Source: Halieaceae bacterium (lineage in GTDB: Bacteria > Pseudomonadota > Gammaproteobacteria > Pseudomonadales > Halieaceae). From it: a stretch of DNA of 54,515 nt. The position numbers were made by a program, and so were the translations under genes. Below are positions 18,927 through 28,837 of this stretch, piece after piece. Below the pieces are notes generated by a model. The model worked only from the letters and a program-made list of their open reading frames with translations, did no database searches and was not told where the DNA came from. The stretch covers positions 1-54,515 of the forward strand of contig JADGEN010000014.1 of the NCBI GenBank assembly GCA_016744355.1, given 5' to 3'. Numbering within the stretch: the first letter of the stretch is position 1; each line of letters begins with the position of its first letter.

Positions 18927-20486
18927 CTAAAATGGTGCAGGCCCGGGAAACTGCTCGCGTAACTTGGGCTTGAGCAGTTTACCTGATGCGTTGCGGGGTA
19001 GGGTATCAACAACTTCGTACAATTGCGGCACCTTGTAACCCGCCAGGTTTTCTTTGCAGTAGGCCTTGAGAGAGTCCGTCGTTGGAGATGTGCCCGGGGC
19101 GGCGACTACAATTGCCAGCGGTGTTTCACCCCACTTCTCTGATTTGAGTCCAATCACTGCGGCTTCTTGTACTTCCGGCGAACCGGCCAGAATATTTTCC
19201 AACTCGGCGGGGTAGATGTTTTCGCCGCCCGAGATCACCATATCTTTTTTGCGGTCGCAGATTGTAATAAAGCCGTCTTCGTCTACGGTGCATAGGTCGC
19301 CTGTATACAGCCAGCCATCTTTCAGCGCCTCGGCGGTAGCTTCGGGTTTGTTCCAATAGCCCAACATAATATGTTGTCCCGCCAGTATCAGCTCTCCCAC
19401 TTCTCCACTGCCTGGTGTGACTTGATTGCCTGCGTCGTCAACGACTTTGGCTTCGGTATGCATTTGCGGCTTGCCGCAGGAGCCCACTTTGGATTTACCG
19501 TCGGCGGGTAGCAACAAGGTGCCGGGACCGCAGGACTCAGTGAGTCCATAGGCCTGATAAATATCGATGCCAATGTCTTCGTACTGTTTTATCAGGGACA
19601 CGGGAACTGGTGATGCGCCTGTGGCTATCCAGCGGATGCTGGACATATCGTGCTGTTCGCGCTGCGGTGCAACCAGCATAAACTGCAGTAGCGCAGGCAC
19701 TGACATGGTTATGGTGACTTTCTCCTGCTCAATAGCTTTGAACATTACATCCATGTCGATGTCGCGCATGATCACGCCGGTTGCCCCGCGATGCACCAGT
19801 TGCGATGCGGGAACAAGCGCCCCCACATGAAACATGGGCATAGGCAGCAAAAAGCGGTCTTCGCCGCGCATATCGGAAGTGGTTAAGCTGGTAAGTTCGG
19901 CCCAAAGCATGCAGCGGTGGCTGTGCATAACACCCTTGGGGTGACCTGTGGTGCCTGAGGTGTACATGATAAAAACCAGGTCGTCGTCGTAGGCGCCTAT
20001 CTCGGGTTCGCCATTTGCTGCAGCTGCAGCCACAAGGTCGTAGTCTTCGGCAAACGCTTGCAGTGCTGCCTCACTACCTATGGCATTGACACGAATATAA
20101 CTGCCAACCTCCAGTGTATTGCTGTCATGTAATTGGGATACGGTAGCATCAAAATCAGTATCGTAAAGTAGTGTAGACGCCCCTGCATCCTTGAGGATAT
20201 AGCTGATTTCGTTCGCCACCAGACGCCAGTTAACCGGTACCAATACGGCACCGATCTTGGCGACAGCGTAATAGGTTTCAATAAATTCGATACCATTTTT
20301 TAAGAGTGTCGCCACCCGGTCACCGGGTTTGACACCGCGCTCTATCAGGGCATTGGCAATTCGGTTGCAGCGTTGATTAAGTTGCTTGAAGCTAAAACGC
20401 CGTCCGCGTTCAAACTCGATAAAGGCCTCGCTGTCTGCACTGATCTGCGCCCGTTTTTTCAGCTGTAAGCCAATGTTATGTTTCAT
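18927..20486 (-). CDS. Acyl-CoA synthetase (AMP-forming ligase, FadD-type)
   Basis: 519 residues. ANL superfamily motifs in order: the P-loop-like YTSGTTGHPKGVMHSH (about 175), YQAYGLTESCGPG (A5 motif), GWLYTGDLCTVDEDGFI (A7), DRKKDMVISGGENIYPAE (A8 hinge), and the A10 lysine in NASGKLLKPKLRE. It activates a carboxylic acid to its CoA thioester through an acyl-adenylate. The ATG at 20486 has GGAG seven bases upstream and is preferred over the GTG two codons further up. In this locus a steroid or bile-acid side-chain carboxylate is a sensible substrate, by context only. Divergent from the giant surface protein. Confidence 0.92.
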   Translation of the reverse strand: MKHNIGLQLKKRAQISADSEAFIEFERGRRFSFKQLNQRCNRIANALIERGVKPGDRVATLLKNGIEFIETYYAVAKIGAVLVPVNWRLVANEISYILKDAGASTLLYDTDFDATVSQLHDSNTLEVGSYIRVNAIGSEAALQAFAEDYDLVAAAAANGEPEIGAYDDDLVFIMYTSGTTGHPKGVMHSHRCMLWAELTSLTTSDMRGEDRFLLPMPMFHVGALVPASQLVHRGATGVIMRDIDMDVMFKAIEQEKVTITMSVPALLQFMLVAPQREQHDMSSIRWIATGASPVPVSLIKQYEDIGIDIYQAYGLTESCGPGTLLLPADGKSKVGSCGKPQMHTEAKVVDDAGNQVTPGSGEVGELILAGQHIMLGYWNKPEATAEALKDGWLYTGDLCTVDEDGFITICDRKKDMVISGGENIYPAELENILAGSPEVQEAAVIGLKSEKWGETPLAIVVAAPGTSPTTDSLKAYCKENLAGYKVPQLYEVVDTLPRNASGKLLKPKLREQFPGPAPF

Positions 20487-20748
20487 TGTCACTCCAAAAT
20501 TTCATAGTTAGCAGGAAGTTGATGGCGTTACCTTCACTGTGACGGTACGGCACGACAGAAGTGCCCCCCGTTCAGGATATCGCTATGGCAGCTCCTTGCA
20601 TTTTACTGAAAATTTACACTTTCCCGTATTTTATGTGGCCTTTATCCAATAGCATCGGTGCATTTATGTATACTCACCGCAGCGGAGTGGGCAATACAAA
20701 TAACAGTTTTATATTTGCCACTCAAAGCGAGTCTGTTTTGGCCTTCGA

Positions 20749-20778
20749 TTTACTATTAGTAAACTCATTTGGGAGTTT
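20749..20778 (+). promoter_or_regulatory. Two mutually exclusive small hairpins covering the Shine-Dalgarno of the giant surface protein
   Basis: TTTACT-ATT-AGTAAA (20749-20763) and AAACTC-ATTTGG-GAGTTT (20761-20778) share three bases, so only one can form fully. The second buries most of the GGGAG ribosome binding site (20771-20775) that serves the GTG at 20782. The arms are only 6 bp and AT-rich, so the effect may be weak. Confidence 0.3.
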
Positions 20779-20781
20779 GAT

Positions 20782-23700
20782 GTGTCTCTATTTGTCTCTG
20801 ATCGGGCAGCTTTAGCTGGTCGCGTAAAGCCTTCCAATGTTGCGATAAAAGGTCTGTGGCGAAAATTGCATAAAGATATCGTACTGGCCCTTGCTGGCCT
20901 GGTGCTGAGTAACATCGCTTTCGCGCAAGTAGCCATAGATTTTAATGTTACGGTGAACGTGGGTGCGGTACCCCCGAATAGCGGTACGGTGTTTCCGGGC
21001 GAAGCCACCAGCATGCGCGTCACGCTGAGCAATAACAGCACGACTGTGCCACTGACTGGCGTCAACTTTATTGAGGCACTGCCCTCCACTGCTAATAATG
21101 GTCTATTGGTGAATGGCGCCAGCGCCATCACTGGCGATGTAGGCTGCATGGGTGGCACATTGACAACCAGCCCCGGGACGGATGGGATATCCTTGTCTGG
21201 TCTCACAATCCCCGTGCGACAAACAGGTGTAGCGGGCTCAGGCGAGTGCTATCTGGATTTCCCTATTGTGGCCTTTTCGATCGACGGCGCCAGTACCTCG
21301 CTTTCGTATGAACTCGGTGCCGGTGACGTCGACTCTGATCAGGGCACCAATGCCACGGGCGGCCCCCAGGCGTATACCTTGCGCTCTACATCACGGCCCA
21401 CCTGGTCTAAATCATTTATCACCAGCAATCTCCATGTCCTTGGCGGCACGACGCGCACTTTGCGCATTGTGGTGAACAATACCGATGCGAACGTAGCGCT
21501 GTCGGGCATTGCCTTTACCGACGTGTTTCCTGCTGCGGGAGGCGCGGGTGCCACTATTGAGCCCACCGGAACACCCGCTACCGGGACGTGTGCGGGTACC
21601 ACAGTATTGACGCAGGGCAGTGCTGCACAGGTTGCAGTGTCCAATGTCAGTCTCGGCACATCATCCAGCTGTACTATTGATATTGAAACACGCGCTCGCC
21701 ACAGCAACGGTGTTTACACCCAAAGCTCCACCAACTCGATTGCGGCAAGCGACTTTGCCAGCGACCAGGGCCTGCGTCCTTCCAGTAACGCCAATAGCGC
21801 AGTGCGGGCGCGCTCGCCGCTGGCTGTGAACAAGGTATTTAGCCCAGGCATTGTCGCCAGTGGACAGCCCAATTCCTTCACCATCACACTGGCCAACCGC
21901 GGGAACGTAGCGCTACCGATTACCAATTTTACCGACGACCCGATTTCTGCCTCGCCCAATGAGGCGTTTCTCACCATCGCGAATTCTGCTGACATCAGCA
22001 ACAGTTGCCTTGGTGGCACCAAAGCTCTGGAAAGTGGCGGCCAGGGCTTCTCGGTTGGCGGTTTCACCATTCCTATCGGGGGTAATTGCCAGATTGTTGT
22101 GACCTACACCGGTACTACACCGGGAGCGGACACGCCTTCTACGTACACCAACCACATTGGCGAAGGCGATGTTGTGACGAGTGTCGCGGGTATAGTGAGC
22201 CAGGCACGTTCCGCTACCGTGTTAGTGGCTGACCGCTTGCGCGTACTCAAATCGGCCAATCCGGCAGGGGCCACAGCGGGTGATTCGGTACGTTACGATA
22301 TAACGATCCAGAACTATGCTGCAGGTGCCATTGCCTCAGTTAATGTCATCGATGTGCTTCAAAACAATTCCAGTTTGTTGCTCGCCGGCGCCTTTGCTCC
22401 GACCTTAACGCCCGCCTGTGGCACTCTGGGGCTTAATGGCGCCGTGGAAGGCGACACCTCGGCGACTCTGACGATCCCGACAGTTCCTGGACGCACCGCA
22501 AGCAATACACCGGGAACCTGTGTTATCAGTTTCTCCGCCATGCTTGATCCGGACGGCAGCACTGCTACCGACAACACAATTGAAGCGGGAGCAGTCTGTT
22601 TTGGCGCTACCTGTAATGCCGTGGGGTCAGGTACCACGACCATCAACAATTTGCAGACGCTGACACTGGCCAAAACGTTTGATGGGGCGAATGCTGTGAG
22701 TAAGAACGAGGGGATAGTTACTCGCCTTAGCCTCGCATTGACTAATGAATCTGTTTTGGCACTGAACAGCCTCACCATAAGCGATACTCTGCCAACAGTA
22801 GGTCCATTCCAGCAATTGCGCATTGCAACTCCTGCTAATATCAGCAATACCTGCGGCGGCACGGTGACCGCCACAGCAGGCAGCACCTCTGTTGCTTTGA
22901 ATGGCGGGACGGTACCTGCAAGTATCGGCAGCACCGCTGGTACTTGCCTATTGGAAGTTGATGTCGTGGGTCCAGCGGGTGTTTATCCCAATACCGCTAA
23001 CACCGCTGCCGTTCGGCAAAATGGGGACGGCAGCACTACCAGTGTGAGTGATAGCGATGACGCCACGCTCACCTATAACGACGTGCTGCGAGTCGCCAAG
23101 TTCTTTGATCCCACCAGTACCGGCGACAATGGCAGCTCAACCGCAACTATTCGATTGACCAACCTCGATTCGAGCCGGCCCATTACCGGTGTCAGTGTTA
23201 CGGACAACCTCCCTGCTGGCATGCTGGTCGCCACGCCGCACAACAGCTACACCACTTGTGGCAGCGGCACAGTTACGGCAGCGCCAGACAGCGGTGTTGT
23301 CACGATTACCGGGGCAACTATTGCGCCTGGGTCGGTGTGTGACCTTCGTTTCGATGTTAGCGTTACCGGCACCAGTGATTGGATTAATACCATCCCTCCG
23401 GGCGGCATCACTGCCGATAACGGTCTGACGAATCGCAGCCCGATCACTGCAACCCTGACCTTTGAGGCGGCAGCGGAGCCGTTAATCTCAAAATCAATCA
23501 GCCCGGGATCAATTGTGCCAGGTGAATCAGCCCTGCTGACCATTAGTATCACCAACGGGTCCCAGGCTTTGACCAACCTGGAAGTCACCGATTATTTTAC
23601 GATAGATGGCACGGCAAGCGCGGCTGCTAATGGCATGAGAATTGCTCCCGCGCCCGGAGCAATTACGGATTGTTCGGATGGCATTGTTACCGCATCGCCT

Positions 23701-26361
23701 GATGGCAACTCCGTTGGTTTATCCGGTGCTAGCCTGGCCTCTGGTGCCGGGTGTCAAATACAGGTGAACGTCACGTCAGCCACGGTGGGTACAATCACTA
23801 ACACTATCCCCACGAACAGCATCGCCACCGACCAGGGCGCCACCAATTCCGGCACCTTCGCGCAGAGTACACTGGCAACCAGCAGCGCCATTGGCGTGAG
23901 CAAGGTGTTTGAACCGATGGTAGTCAGCCCCTCCGAGCCCTCGCGATTGCGCATCACCATTTTCAATGCCCAGGAGGAGGCCCTTACCGAGCTATCCTTA
24001 ACCGATTCATTTCCAGCGGGACTGGTATTGGATGCTGACCCAGCGGAATTTTCCGATTGCGGCGGCGGTGTGAGCATCATCTTTCCCACAACCAGCAGTG
24101 TCATGATGACTGGCGGTAGTGTTACGGCGGCATTTGGTGGCGAGGCCAGCTCCTGTGTAATTGAAGCTAACGTGGTCTCCACTACGGAGGGCACATACAC
24201 GAATACAATTGGCGCCAATACGCTACTGTCTAACGGTACGCCAGTACCGCATCCACCTACCACTGCAGTGCTGGAAGTGCGCGAGCGCCTGATTGTTAAC
24301 AAAGCTATCGATGGCTTCACCCTGGACGCAGGGAACCCTAACGGGTTTGTCACCGATGTGGCGGCGCGTCTGCCGGGTGATCCGGCGCCGCTTACTATTC
24401 GCATTGAAAACCCCAATGATCTTCTGCTCACAGAGGTGAATTTTGTCGATACCTTCCCCGACGGATTATTCCTGGCAACAACCCCGGCGCTTAGCACCAC
24501 CTGTACCGGCGGCTCGGTTACCGGCGTGGCATCGGGAACTGAAATCCGCCTTACCGGCGCAACGTTGGGGGCCACTGGTGCCGGGGATTCTATCTGTACG
24601 GTGACTGCAAACGTGGTCAGTAATATCCCCGGTGTTTACACCAATGAAATTCCTGTGGGTGCCGTAACCAGCTTTGAGGGTATCGCGAACGATCCGCTCA
24701 CCCAGGCAGAAATTATCATCACAGAGCTGCCCGCGATAAGTAAAGACTTCGCGCCACCCGTCGTGGGTCCTGGCATCGCTTCAACGCTTACATTGATGAT
24801 CGCAAATGACAACGACCTGGACACCAGGCTAACCGCTGAACTGGTGGATAATCTGCCCGGCTCGCCTGGTCAGATGGTCGTGACAAGCCCCAGTGTGGTC
24901 ACCACCACCTGTCCCGGCGACATCGGTATAGTTACGGCAGTGGCGGACGCTACCAGTATCACTATCGCTTCGGGCAGCGTGATTCCCGCCGGCGGCTGTC
25001 TGGTCACAGTGGACGTCATCACGCCCACCCCCGGTGACTACCTCAACTTCATACCAGTGGGTGCCCTGAGTACTACGTTTGGTGTGAACGAGAGCCCTGC
25101 AGAAGCGCCGTTATTGGTGAGTACACGCGGTTATATCGCGGGCAAGGTCTTTCTGGACAATCAAACAGTACCCAATGGCGCCTACGTACCTGGTGACTCC
25201 ACACCGATAGAGAGCAACAGCATAGAGCTGCGCAGCGGCGAAAATTGCACAGGGGCTGTGCTGGATACGACCACTACAGACACAAACGGCAATTATTTGT
25301 TCCCCGACCTTTCGGCAGGCTCCTACAGCGTTTGTCAGCCAACACAACCGCCGGGTTCTCTCAACAGTTTTACTCAGGCAGGAACGATTGTGCCGTTTGC
25401 TGGTAGCACAGGCACCGTGGGTATTGCATCCAACCCGGGCGGAGGCGCGCCCACCAGCCAGATTGTGAATATCGTGCTTAACAACAACGGTAATACGGAT
25501 GAAGTCAGTGGCTCGCCGGAGAATAATTTTTCCGAGGTACAGCCGGTGAGCATCGCAGGAAACGTTTACCATGATGCCAATAACGATGGCGTATTTGACC
25601 CCGATGAGATCGGTATTGGTGGCGTCACCATTACTCTGTCCGGCCCGGTGAATACCAGTGTTACAACCAACCCGGACGGTAGCTACAGCTTTGTTGGCTT
25701 GCGCCCAGGCGAGTATACAGTGGTGGAAACACAACCCTCACCGTGGACAGATGGCATTGACACAGTGGGCGAAGTGGATGGCAATCCCCGTGGCGATGGT
25801 TCTACGGATGATACCTTCACTATGATTGTGCTAGCTCCAGGCGAGGACGGCATCGAGTATAACTTTGGGGAAAATATCAACGCCGCCGCCCTGGCCATAA
25901 ATGCCAGCGCTTTTTGCGCCACAGATGCGCCTCAGGTGAACTACAGCATTCCCGGTTTAAGTGGCAGTAGCACTACTGTGACTCTGAGTTGGTATACAGT
26001 GGGTGACCGTCTGGTAGCACAGTTTGAGGATCAGCCTGCTTCTGGCACCTTGCTGTGGCCCGGCGTGGTCGTTGACGGCTCTGGCTATGGTGTGGACTGG
26101 CCTGGTTACGAATTCGTGGGTGGCGAATGGGTTGCAGTGGCGGACGACCGGATTCCAGACATGGTTCTGCGCGTTACACTCACGGCAACAGCGCAGACCA
26201 CGGTCACCTATCCGCGCAACTCCGCCTCTTGCCTAACGCAGCCACTGGGAACTTTCAGCACGGCGATTCCGACCACATCCAGATCGGTTCTGTGGGTTCT
26301 TGCGCTGCTGCTGTGCCTCACCGCCGCGTGGCGCATAGGATATCGTGCGCAGCAAAGTTAA
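20782..26361 (+). CDS. Giant secreted repeat protein with tandem DUF11/DUF7933-like domains, two SdrD/CNA-B domains and an IPTL-CTERM-like tail
   Basis: 1859 residues from a GTG at 20782 with GGGAG six bases upstream. A long basic lead precedes a signal peptide core (IVLALAGLVLSNIAFAQ, about 34-50). Ten related modules of about 140 residues follow (roughly 50-1445). Each opens with a pattern like VNKVFSPGIVASGQ or ISKSISPGSIVPGE and ends with a small Cys-containing Gly/Thr-rich segment (GATIAPGSVCDLRFDV, GTYTNTI). Two CNA-B/SdrD-like folds follow at about 1449 (IAGKVFLDN) and 1589 (IAGNVYHDANNDGVFDPDE, calcium-binding-like). The tail IPTTSRSVLWVLALLLC plus a basic end resembles IPTL-CTERM sorting signals. 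Probably a surface or matrix adhesin. It interrupts the catabolic locus. Confidence 0.9.
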   Translation: MSLFVSDRAALAGRVKPSNVAIKGLWRKLHKDIVLALAGLVLSNIAFAQVAIDFNVTVNVGAVPPNSGTVFPGEATSMRVTLSNNSTTVPLTGVNFIEALPSTANNGLLVNGASAITGDVGCMGGTLTTSPGTDGISLSGLTIPVRQTGVAGSGECYLDFPIVAFSIDGASTSLSYELGAGDVDSDQGTNATGGPQAYTLRSTSRPTWSKSFITSNLHVLGGTTRTLRIVVNNTDANVALSGIAFTDVFPAAGGAGATIEPTGTPATGTCAGTTVLTQGSAAQVAVSNVSLGTSSSCTIDIETRARHSNGVYTQSSTNSIAASDFASDQGLRPSSNANSAVRARSPLAVNKVFSPGIVASGQPNSFTITLANRGNVALPITNFTDDPISASPNEAFLTIANSADISNSCLGGTKALESGGQGFSVGGFTIPIGGNCQIVVTYTGTTPGADTPSTYTNHIGEGDVVTSVAGIVSQARSATVLVADRLRVLKSANPAGATAGDSVRYDITIQNYAAGAIASVNVIDVLQNNSSLLLAGAFAPTLTPACGTLGLNGAVEGDTSATLTIPTVPGRTASNTPGTCVISFSAMLDPDGSTATDNTIEAGAVCFGATCNAVGSGTTTINNLQTLTLAKTFDGANAVSKNEGIVTRLSLALTNESVLALNSLTISDTLPTVGPFQQLRIATPANISNTCGGTVTATAGSTSVALNGGTVPASIGSTAGTCLLEVDVVGPAGVYPNTANTAAVRQNGDGSTTSVSDSDDATLTYNDVLRVAKFFDPTSTGDNGSSTATIRLTNLDSSRPITGVSVTDNLPAGMLVATPHNSYTTCGSGTVTAAPDSGVVTITGATIAPGSVCDLRFDVSVTGTSDWINTIPPGGITADNGLTNRSPITATLTFEAAAEPLISKSISPGSIVPGESALLTISITNGSQALTNLEVTDYFTIDGTASAAANGMRIAPAPGAITDCSDGIVTASPDGNSVGLSGASLASGAGCQIQVNVTSATVGTITNTIPTNSIATDQGATNSGTFAQSTLATSSAIGVSKVFEPMVVSPSEPSRLRITIFNAQEEALTELSLTDSFPAGLVLDADPAEFSDCGGGVSIIFPTTSSVMMTGGSVTAAFGGEASSCVIEANVVSTTEGTYTNTIGANTLLSNGTPVPHPPTTAVLEVRERLIVNKAIDGFTLDAGNPNGFVTDVAARLPGDPAPLTIRIENPNDLLLTEVNFVDTFPDGLFLATTPALSTTCTGGSVTGVASGTEIRLTGATLGATGAGDSICTVTANVVSNIPGVYTNEIPVGAVTSFEGIANDPLTQAEIIITELPAISKDFAPPVVGPGIASTLTLMIANDNDLDTRLTAELVDNLPGSPGQMVVTSPSVVTTTCPGDIGIVTAVADATSITIASGSVIPAGGCLVTVDVITPTPGDYLNFIPVGALSTTFGVNESPAEAPLLVSTRGYIAGKVFLDNQTVPNGAYVPGDSTPIESNSIELRSGENCTGAVLDTTTTDTNGNYLFPDLSAGSYSVCQPTQPPGSLNSFTQAGTIVPFAGSTGTVGIASNPGGGAPTSQIVNIVLNNNGNTDEVSGSPENNFSEVQPVSIAGNVYHDANNDGVFDPDEIGIGGVTITLSGPVNTSVTTNPDGSYSFVGLRPGEYTVVETQPSPWTDGIDTVGEVDGNPRGDGSTDDTFTMIVLAPGEDGIEYNFGENINAAALAINASAFCATDAPQVNYSIPGLSGSSTTVTLSWYTVGDRLVAQFEDQPASGTLLWPGVVVDGSGYGVDWPGYEFVGGEWVAVADDRIPDMVLRVTLTATAQTTVTYPRNSASCLTQPLGTFSTAIPTTSRSVLWVLALLLCLTAAWRIGYRAQQS

Positions 26362-26403
26362 CCCTGCGCTAAATACTCCCGGCGTTGTTTGCGCGTGTCA
26401 GTG

Positions 26404-27555
26404 TCAGGCTTGTATCTGCAACGCGGCAACGCCGACTGAGTCGTCGCTGGCTAGCAGGGCACCCAGTTTGGATATCTGCACGCTGCGGCCACCGAGCATC
26501 ATTCCCAAATGTTTGGCCCAGAGGAAAAAGCGGTGGATAGGATAATCAATATCTGCGCCCATGCCGCCGTGCAGGTGCTGTGTGCGATAGACAATGCGGT
26601 GACCGGCGTCGGCGGCATACCATTTGGCGCAACGCACCTCGGCCCGCGCGTCCTGTTCGCTATTTAGTTTATACAGCGCTAGCCAATAGGTGGATCGAAT
26701 GGCTTCCACATCGATAAAAGCATCGGCAGCCTGCATTGCTACCGCCTGAAATGAGCCTATAGGAGCGCCAAACTGATTGCGCTCACAAGTGAACTCGGCG
26801 GTGCGCTTAAGCGCTTCTTCCGTGATGCCTAACTGCAGAGCGCACAGCGCGGTTTCGGCGCGTAATTCAAGCCAATCCAAAACCGTGTGACCCTCATTTA
26901 CTGTGCCGAGAATCGATGATGCGTCTACTTTGACGTTGTCCAGAGTCAGGTTACCCTCATTCTGTTCCAGCGAACTGAACTGTGGATCGACGCTAACACC
27001 GCTCTGTCGCGTGTCAACGATGAAAACTGTTTTCCCCTGTGCCGTAGTGGCGGGAACAACAATAGCGTCCGCAACGGGGCTGTCCGGCACACAAGCGAGA
27101 GTGCCGGATAACGTCCATGTGTCGCCCTGCTGCGATGCGTTTACCTGGCCTGCGGCGGCGGGGGAAATACCCAGCTCTGCTATTGCAGCGGTGAGTTTGA
27201 GTTCACCTGCTGCTACAGGTGTAAGGTATTTTACTTTTTGCTCGCTGGTTCCAAATTCGGCGATAGGCAGCACGCCTAAAACCAGATTGGCATACAGTGG
27301 AATCGGAGAAATACGTCGTCCCTGTTCTTCAAGCATCAAACACAATTCTGTAAATCCCAGTCCGGTGCCGCCAAATTCTTCCGGCACTGTAATGCCCAGC
27401 AGGCCCTGCTCCGCCAATGTCGACCACAGAGCGTCGTCGTAGGTATGGCCAGAGCGCTGAAAATCCAGCAAAAACTCGTCAGTGGTGCGGTCGGAAAAGA
27501 TCTGGCTGGCGAGATCGCGGATCGCGTTTTGGTCTTCGTCGAAAGAAAAATCCAT
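26404..27555 (-). CDS. Acyl-CoA dehydrogenase, second subunit of a heteromeric steroid-type pair (FadE-like)
   Basis: 383 residues. Acyl-CoA dehydrogenase fold: N-terminal helical domain (FDEDQNAIRDLASQIF; VPEEFGGTGLGFTEL), middle beta domain (LTAAIAELG) and C-terminal helical domain ending near QHLHGGMGADIDYPIHRFF. The middle domain lacks the usual T-E-x-x-x-G-S-D FAD-binding sequence found in its partner. That suits the non-catalytic half of alpha2beta2 dehydrogenases such as FadE26-FadE27 or FadE28-FadE29, which oxidise steroid side-chain CoA esters. The gene is 17 bases behind its partner, in the same operon, so a joint enzyme is likely. Confidence 0.9.
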   Translation of the reverse strand: MDFSFDEDQNAIRDLASQIFSDRTTDEFLLDFQRSGHTYDDALWSTLAEQGLLGITVPEEFGGTGLGFTELCLMLEEQGRRISPIPLYANLVLGVLPIAEFGTSEQKVKYLTPVAAGELKLTAAIAELGISPAAAGQVNASQQGDTWTLSGTLACVPDSPVADAIVVPATTAQGKTVFIVDTRQSGVSVDPQFSSLEQNEGNLTLDNVKVDASSILGTVNEGHTVLDWLELRAETALCALQLGITEEALKRTAEFTCERNQFGAPIGSFQAVAMQAADAFIDVEAIRSTYWLALYKLNSEQDARAEVRCAKWYAADAGHRIVYRTQHLHGGMGADIDYPIHRFFLWAKHLGMMLGGRSVQISKLGALLASDDSVGVAALQIQA

Positions 27556-27572
27556 TGTCGGCTCCAGAGTTA

Positions 27573-28760
27573 TTAGCGGTGACGTGGCATGCCGAGACCG
27601 AAATTGGCCACGATGCCCCGTTGTAGTTCGTTGATTCCTCCACCAAAAGTGTTGATTTGGCAGAGTCGATATTCATGTTCCAGGTCGCCCAGTAAAACAG
27701 CTGCGTTGGATTTTGCCCGTAACAAACTAACAGGCCCAAGGCATTCCATAAGCAAGCGGCATATTTCGATCAAACCCTCTGTGGAAAACACTTTCAACGC
27801 CGATGCCAGGGCGGGGTTCATGTTCCCCTTATCCAGGTCCCAGGCCATGCGTGCATTCATAACGCGCATGGCCTCCAAGCGAGCCAGTACCTCAGCCAGG
27901 TTAGTTTGTATGCGCACCTCGTCAATCGGCCGCATACCCTTGTTGTGTTCCTGCTCGCTGGCCTTGCGTGCCCACTCCAGGGCCCGGCTGTATAGTTTCC
28001 AGCCGTGAATACCCCAAGCCGCGAGTCCAACTCGCTCGTGATTAAGCTGGGACATGATGAGTCCCCAACCCTTGTCGGGCTCGCCTATCATCATGGACTT
28101 GTGTACACGGATATTCTCGTAGTAACTCATATTGGTGCGCACATCGCCCACTGTGTGAATGGGAGAAAAGGAAAACCCATCCAAAGTGGTGTCTACCACA
28201 ATCATGCTGATGCCTTTATGGCGCGAACCTGGCGTGGTGCGAACGGCTAGCCATATGTAGTCAGCCGCCTCAACCGCTGAAGTGAACACCTTGGTCCCAT
28301 TGATGAGGTAGTAATCCGGGTCGTTCGGGTCGACTATGGCAGACGTGGTTAGCGCGGCGAGGTCTGTTCCGGCTCCGGATTCTGTGTAGCCGATAGAAAA
28401 GTGTGTTTCGCCGGCGGCTATACCGGGAAGAAATTTCTTCTTCATCTCCTCGGTGCCGTAGTCAATTAATGCTGGGCCCACCGTGTTGAGTGTCACGAAG
28501 GGGATAGGCGCTCCGGCCATTAGCGCTTCTTCAAAAAACATCAGCTGCTCGGTGGTGGTGGCGCCTTGTCCACCGTATTCTGTGGGCCAACCCAGTGCCA
28601 GCCAGCCGTCCTTGCCCATCTGGCGAATCAATCGCTTGTACAGCTCGCCGCCTTCAGCACCTCGTAATTCCTCACGATACTCCGGCTTAATCAGTTCTGA
28701 GAAATACGCGCGCAGCTCTTTGCGTAGTGTTTTCTGCTTTTCGGTGTAGTCGATAATCAT
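27573..28760 (-). CDS. Acyl-CoA dehydrogenase, catalytic-type subunit of the pair (FadE-like)
   Basis: 395 residues. The N-terminal domain has GWPTEYGGQGATTTEQLMFFEE, the FAD/substrate loop reads IGYTESGAGTDLAAL (the T-E-x-x-x-G-T-D pattern), and the C-terminal domain ends NTFGGGINELQRGIVA, typical of steroid-type FadE proteins. It introduces the alpha,beta double bond in an acyl-CoA and passes electrons to ETF. It is first in a two-gene operon with the companion subunit, and is transcribed from the palindromic promoter-operator at 28838-28873, divergently from the TetR gene. The exact catalytic base was not placed with confidence. Confidence 0.92.
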   Translation of the reverse strand: MIIDYTEKQKTLRKELRAYFSELIKPEYREELRGAEGGELYKRLIRQMGKDGWLALGWPTEYGGQGATTTEQLMFFEEALMAGAPIPFVTLNTVGPALIDYGTEEMKKKFLPGIAAGETHFSIGYTESGAGTDLAALTTSAIVDPNDPDYYLINGTKVFTSAVEAADYIWLAVRTTPGSRHKGISMIVVDTTLDGFSFSPIHTVGDVRTNMSYYENIRVHKSMMIGEPDKGWGLIMSQLNHERVGLAAWGIHGWKLYSRALEWARKASEQEHNKGMRPIDEVRIQTNLAEVLARLEAMRVMNARMAWDLDKGNMNPALASALKVFSTEGLIEICRLLMECLGPVSLLRAKSNAAVLLGDLEHEYRLCQINTFGGGINELQRGIVANFGLGMPRHR

Positions 28761-28837
28761 GTCGCGTTCCTTCTTGAGCGGTCAAAACTATGGAGTAGCA
28801 GTGGTCGCTGCAGGCTTCATTTTGAAGTAATTCGCAC

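Noticed and set aside
20561..20815. 84-codon open frame upstream of the surface protein
   Set aside because: No ribosome binding site, composition unlike a protein, and it overlaps the leader and start of the real gene.
23754..24575. 273-codon minus-strand open frame inside the surface protein gene
   Set aside because: It mirrors the repetitive GC-rich codons of the real gene; composition is Val/Ser/Pro-rich without a domain.
20840..25120. DNA repeats or CRISPR-like array in the surface protein gene
   Set aside because: The repetition is at protein level (about 140-residue modules with diverged DNA); there are no short identical repeats with unique spacers.
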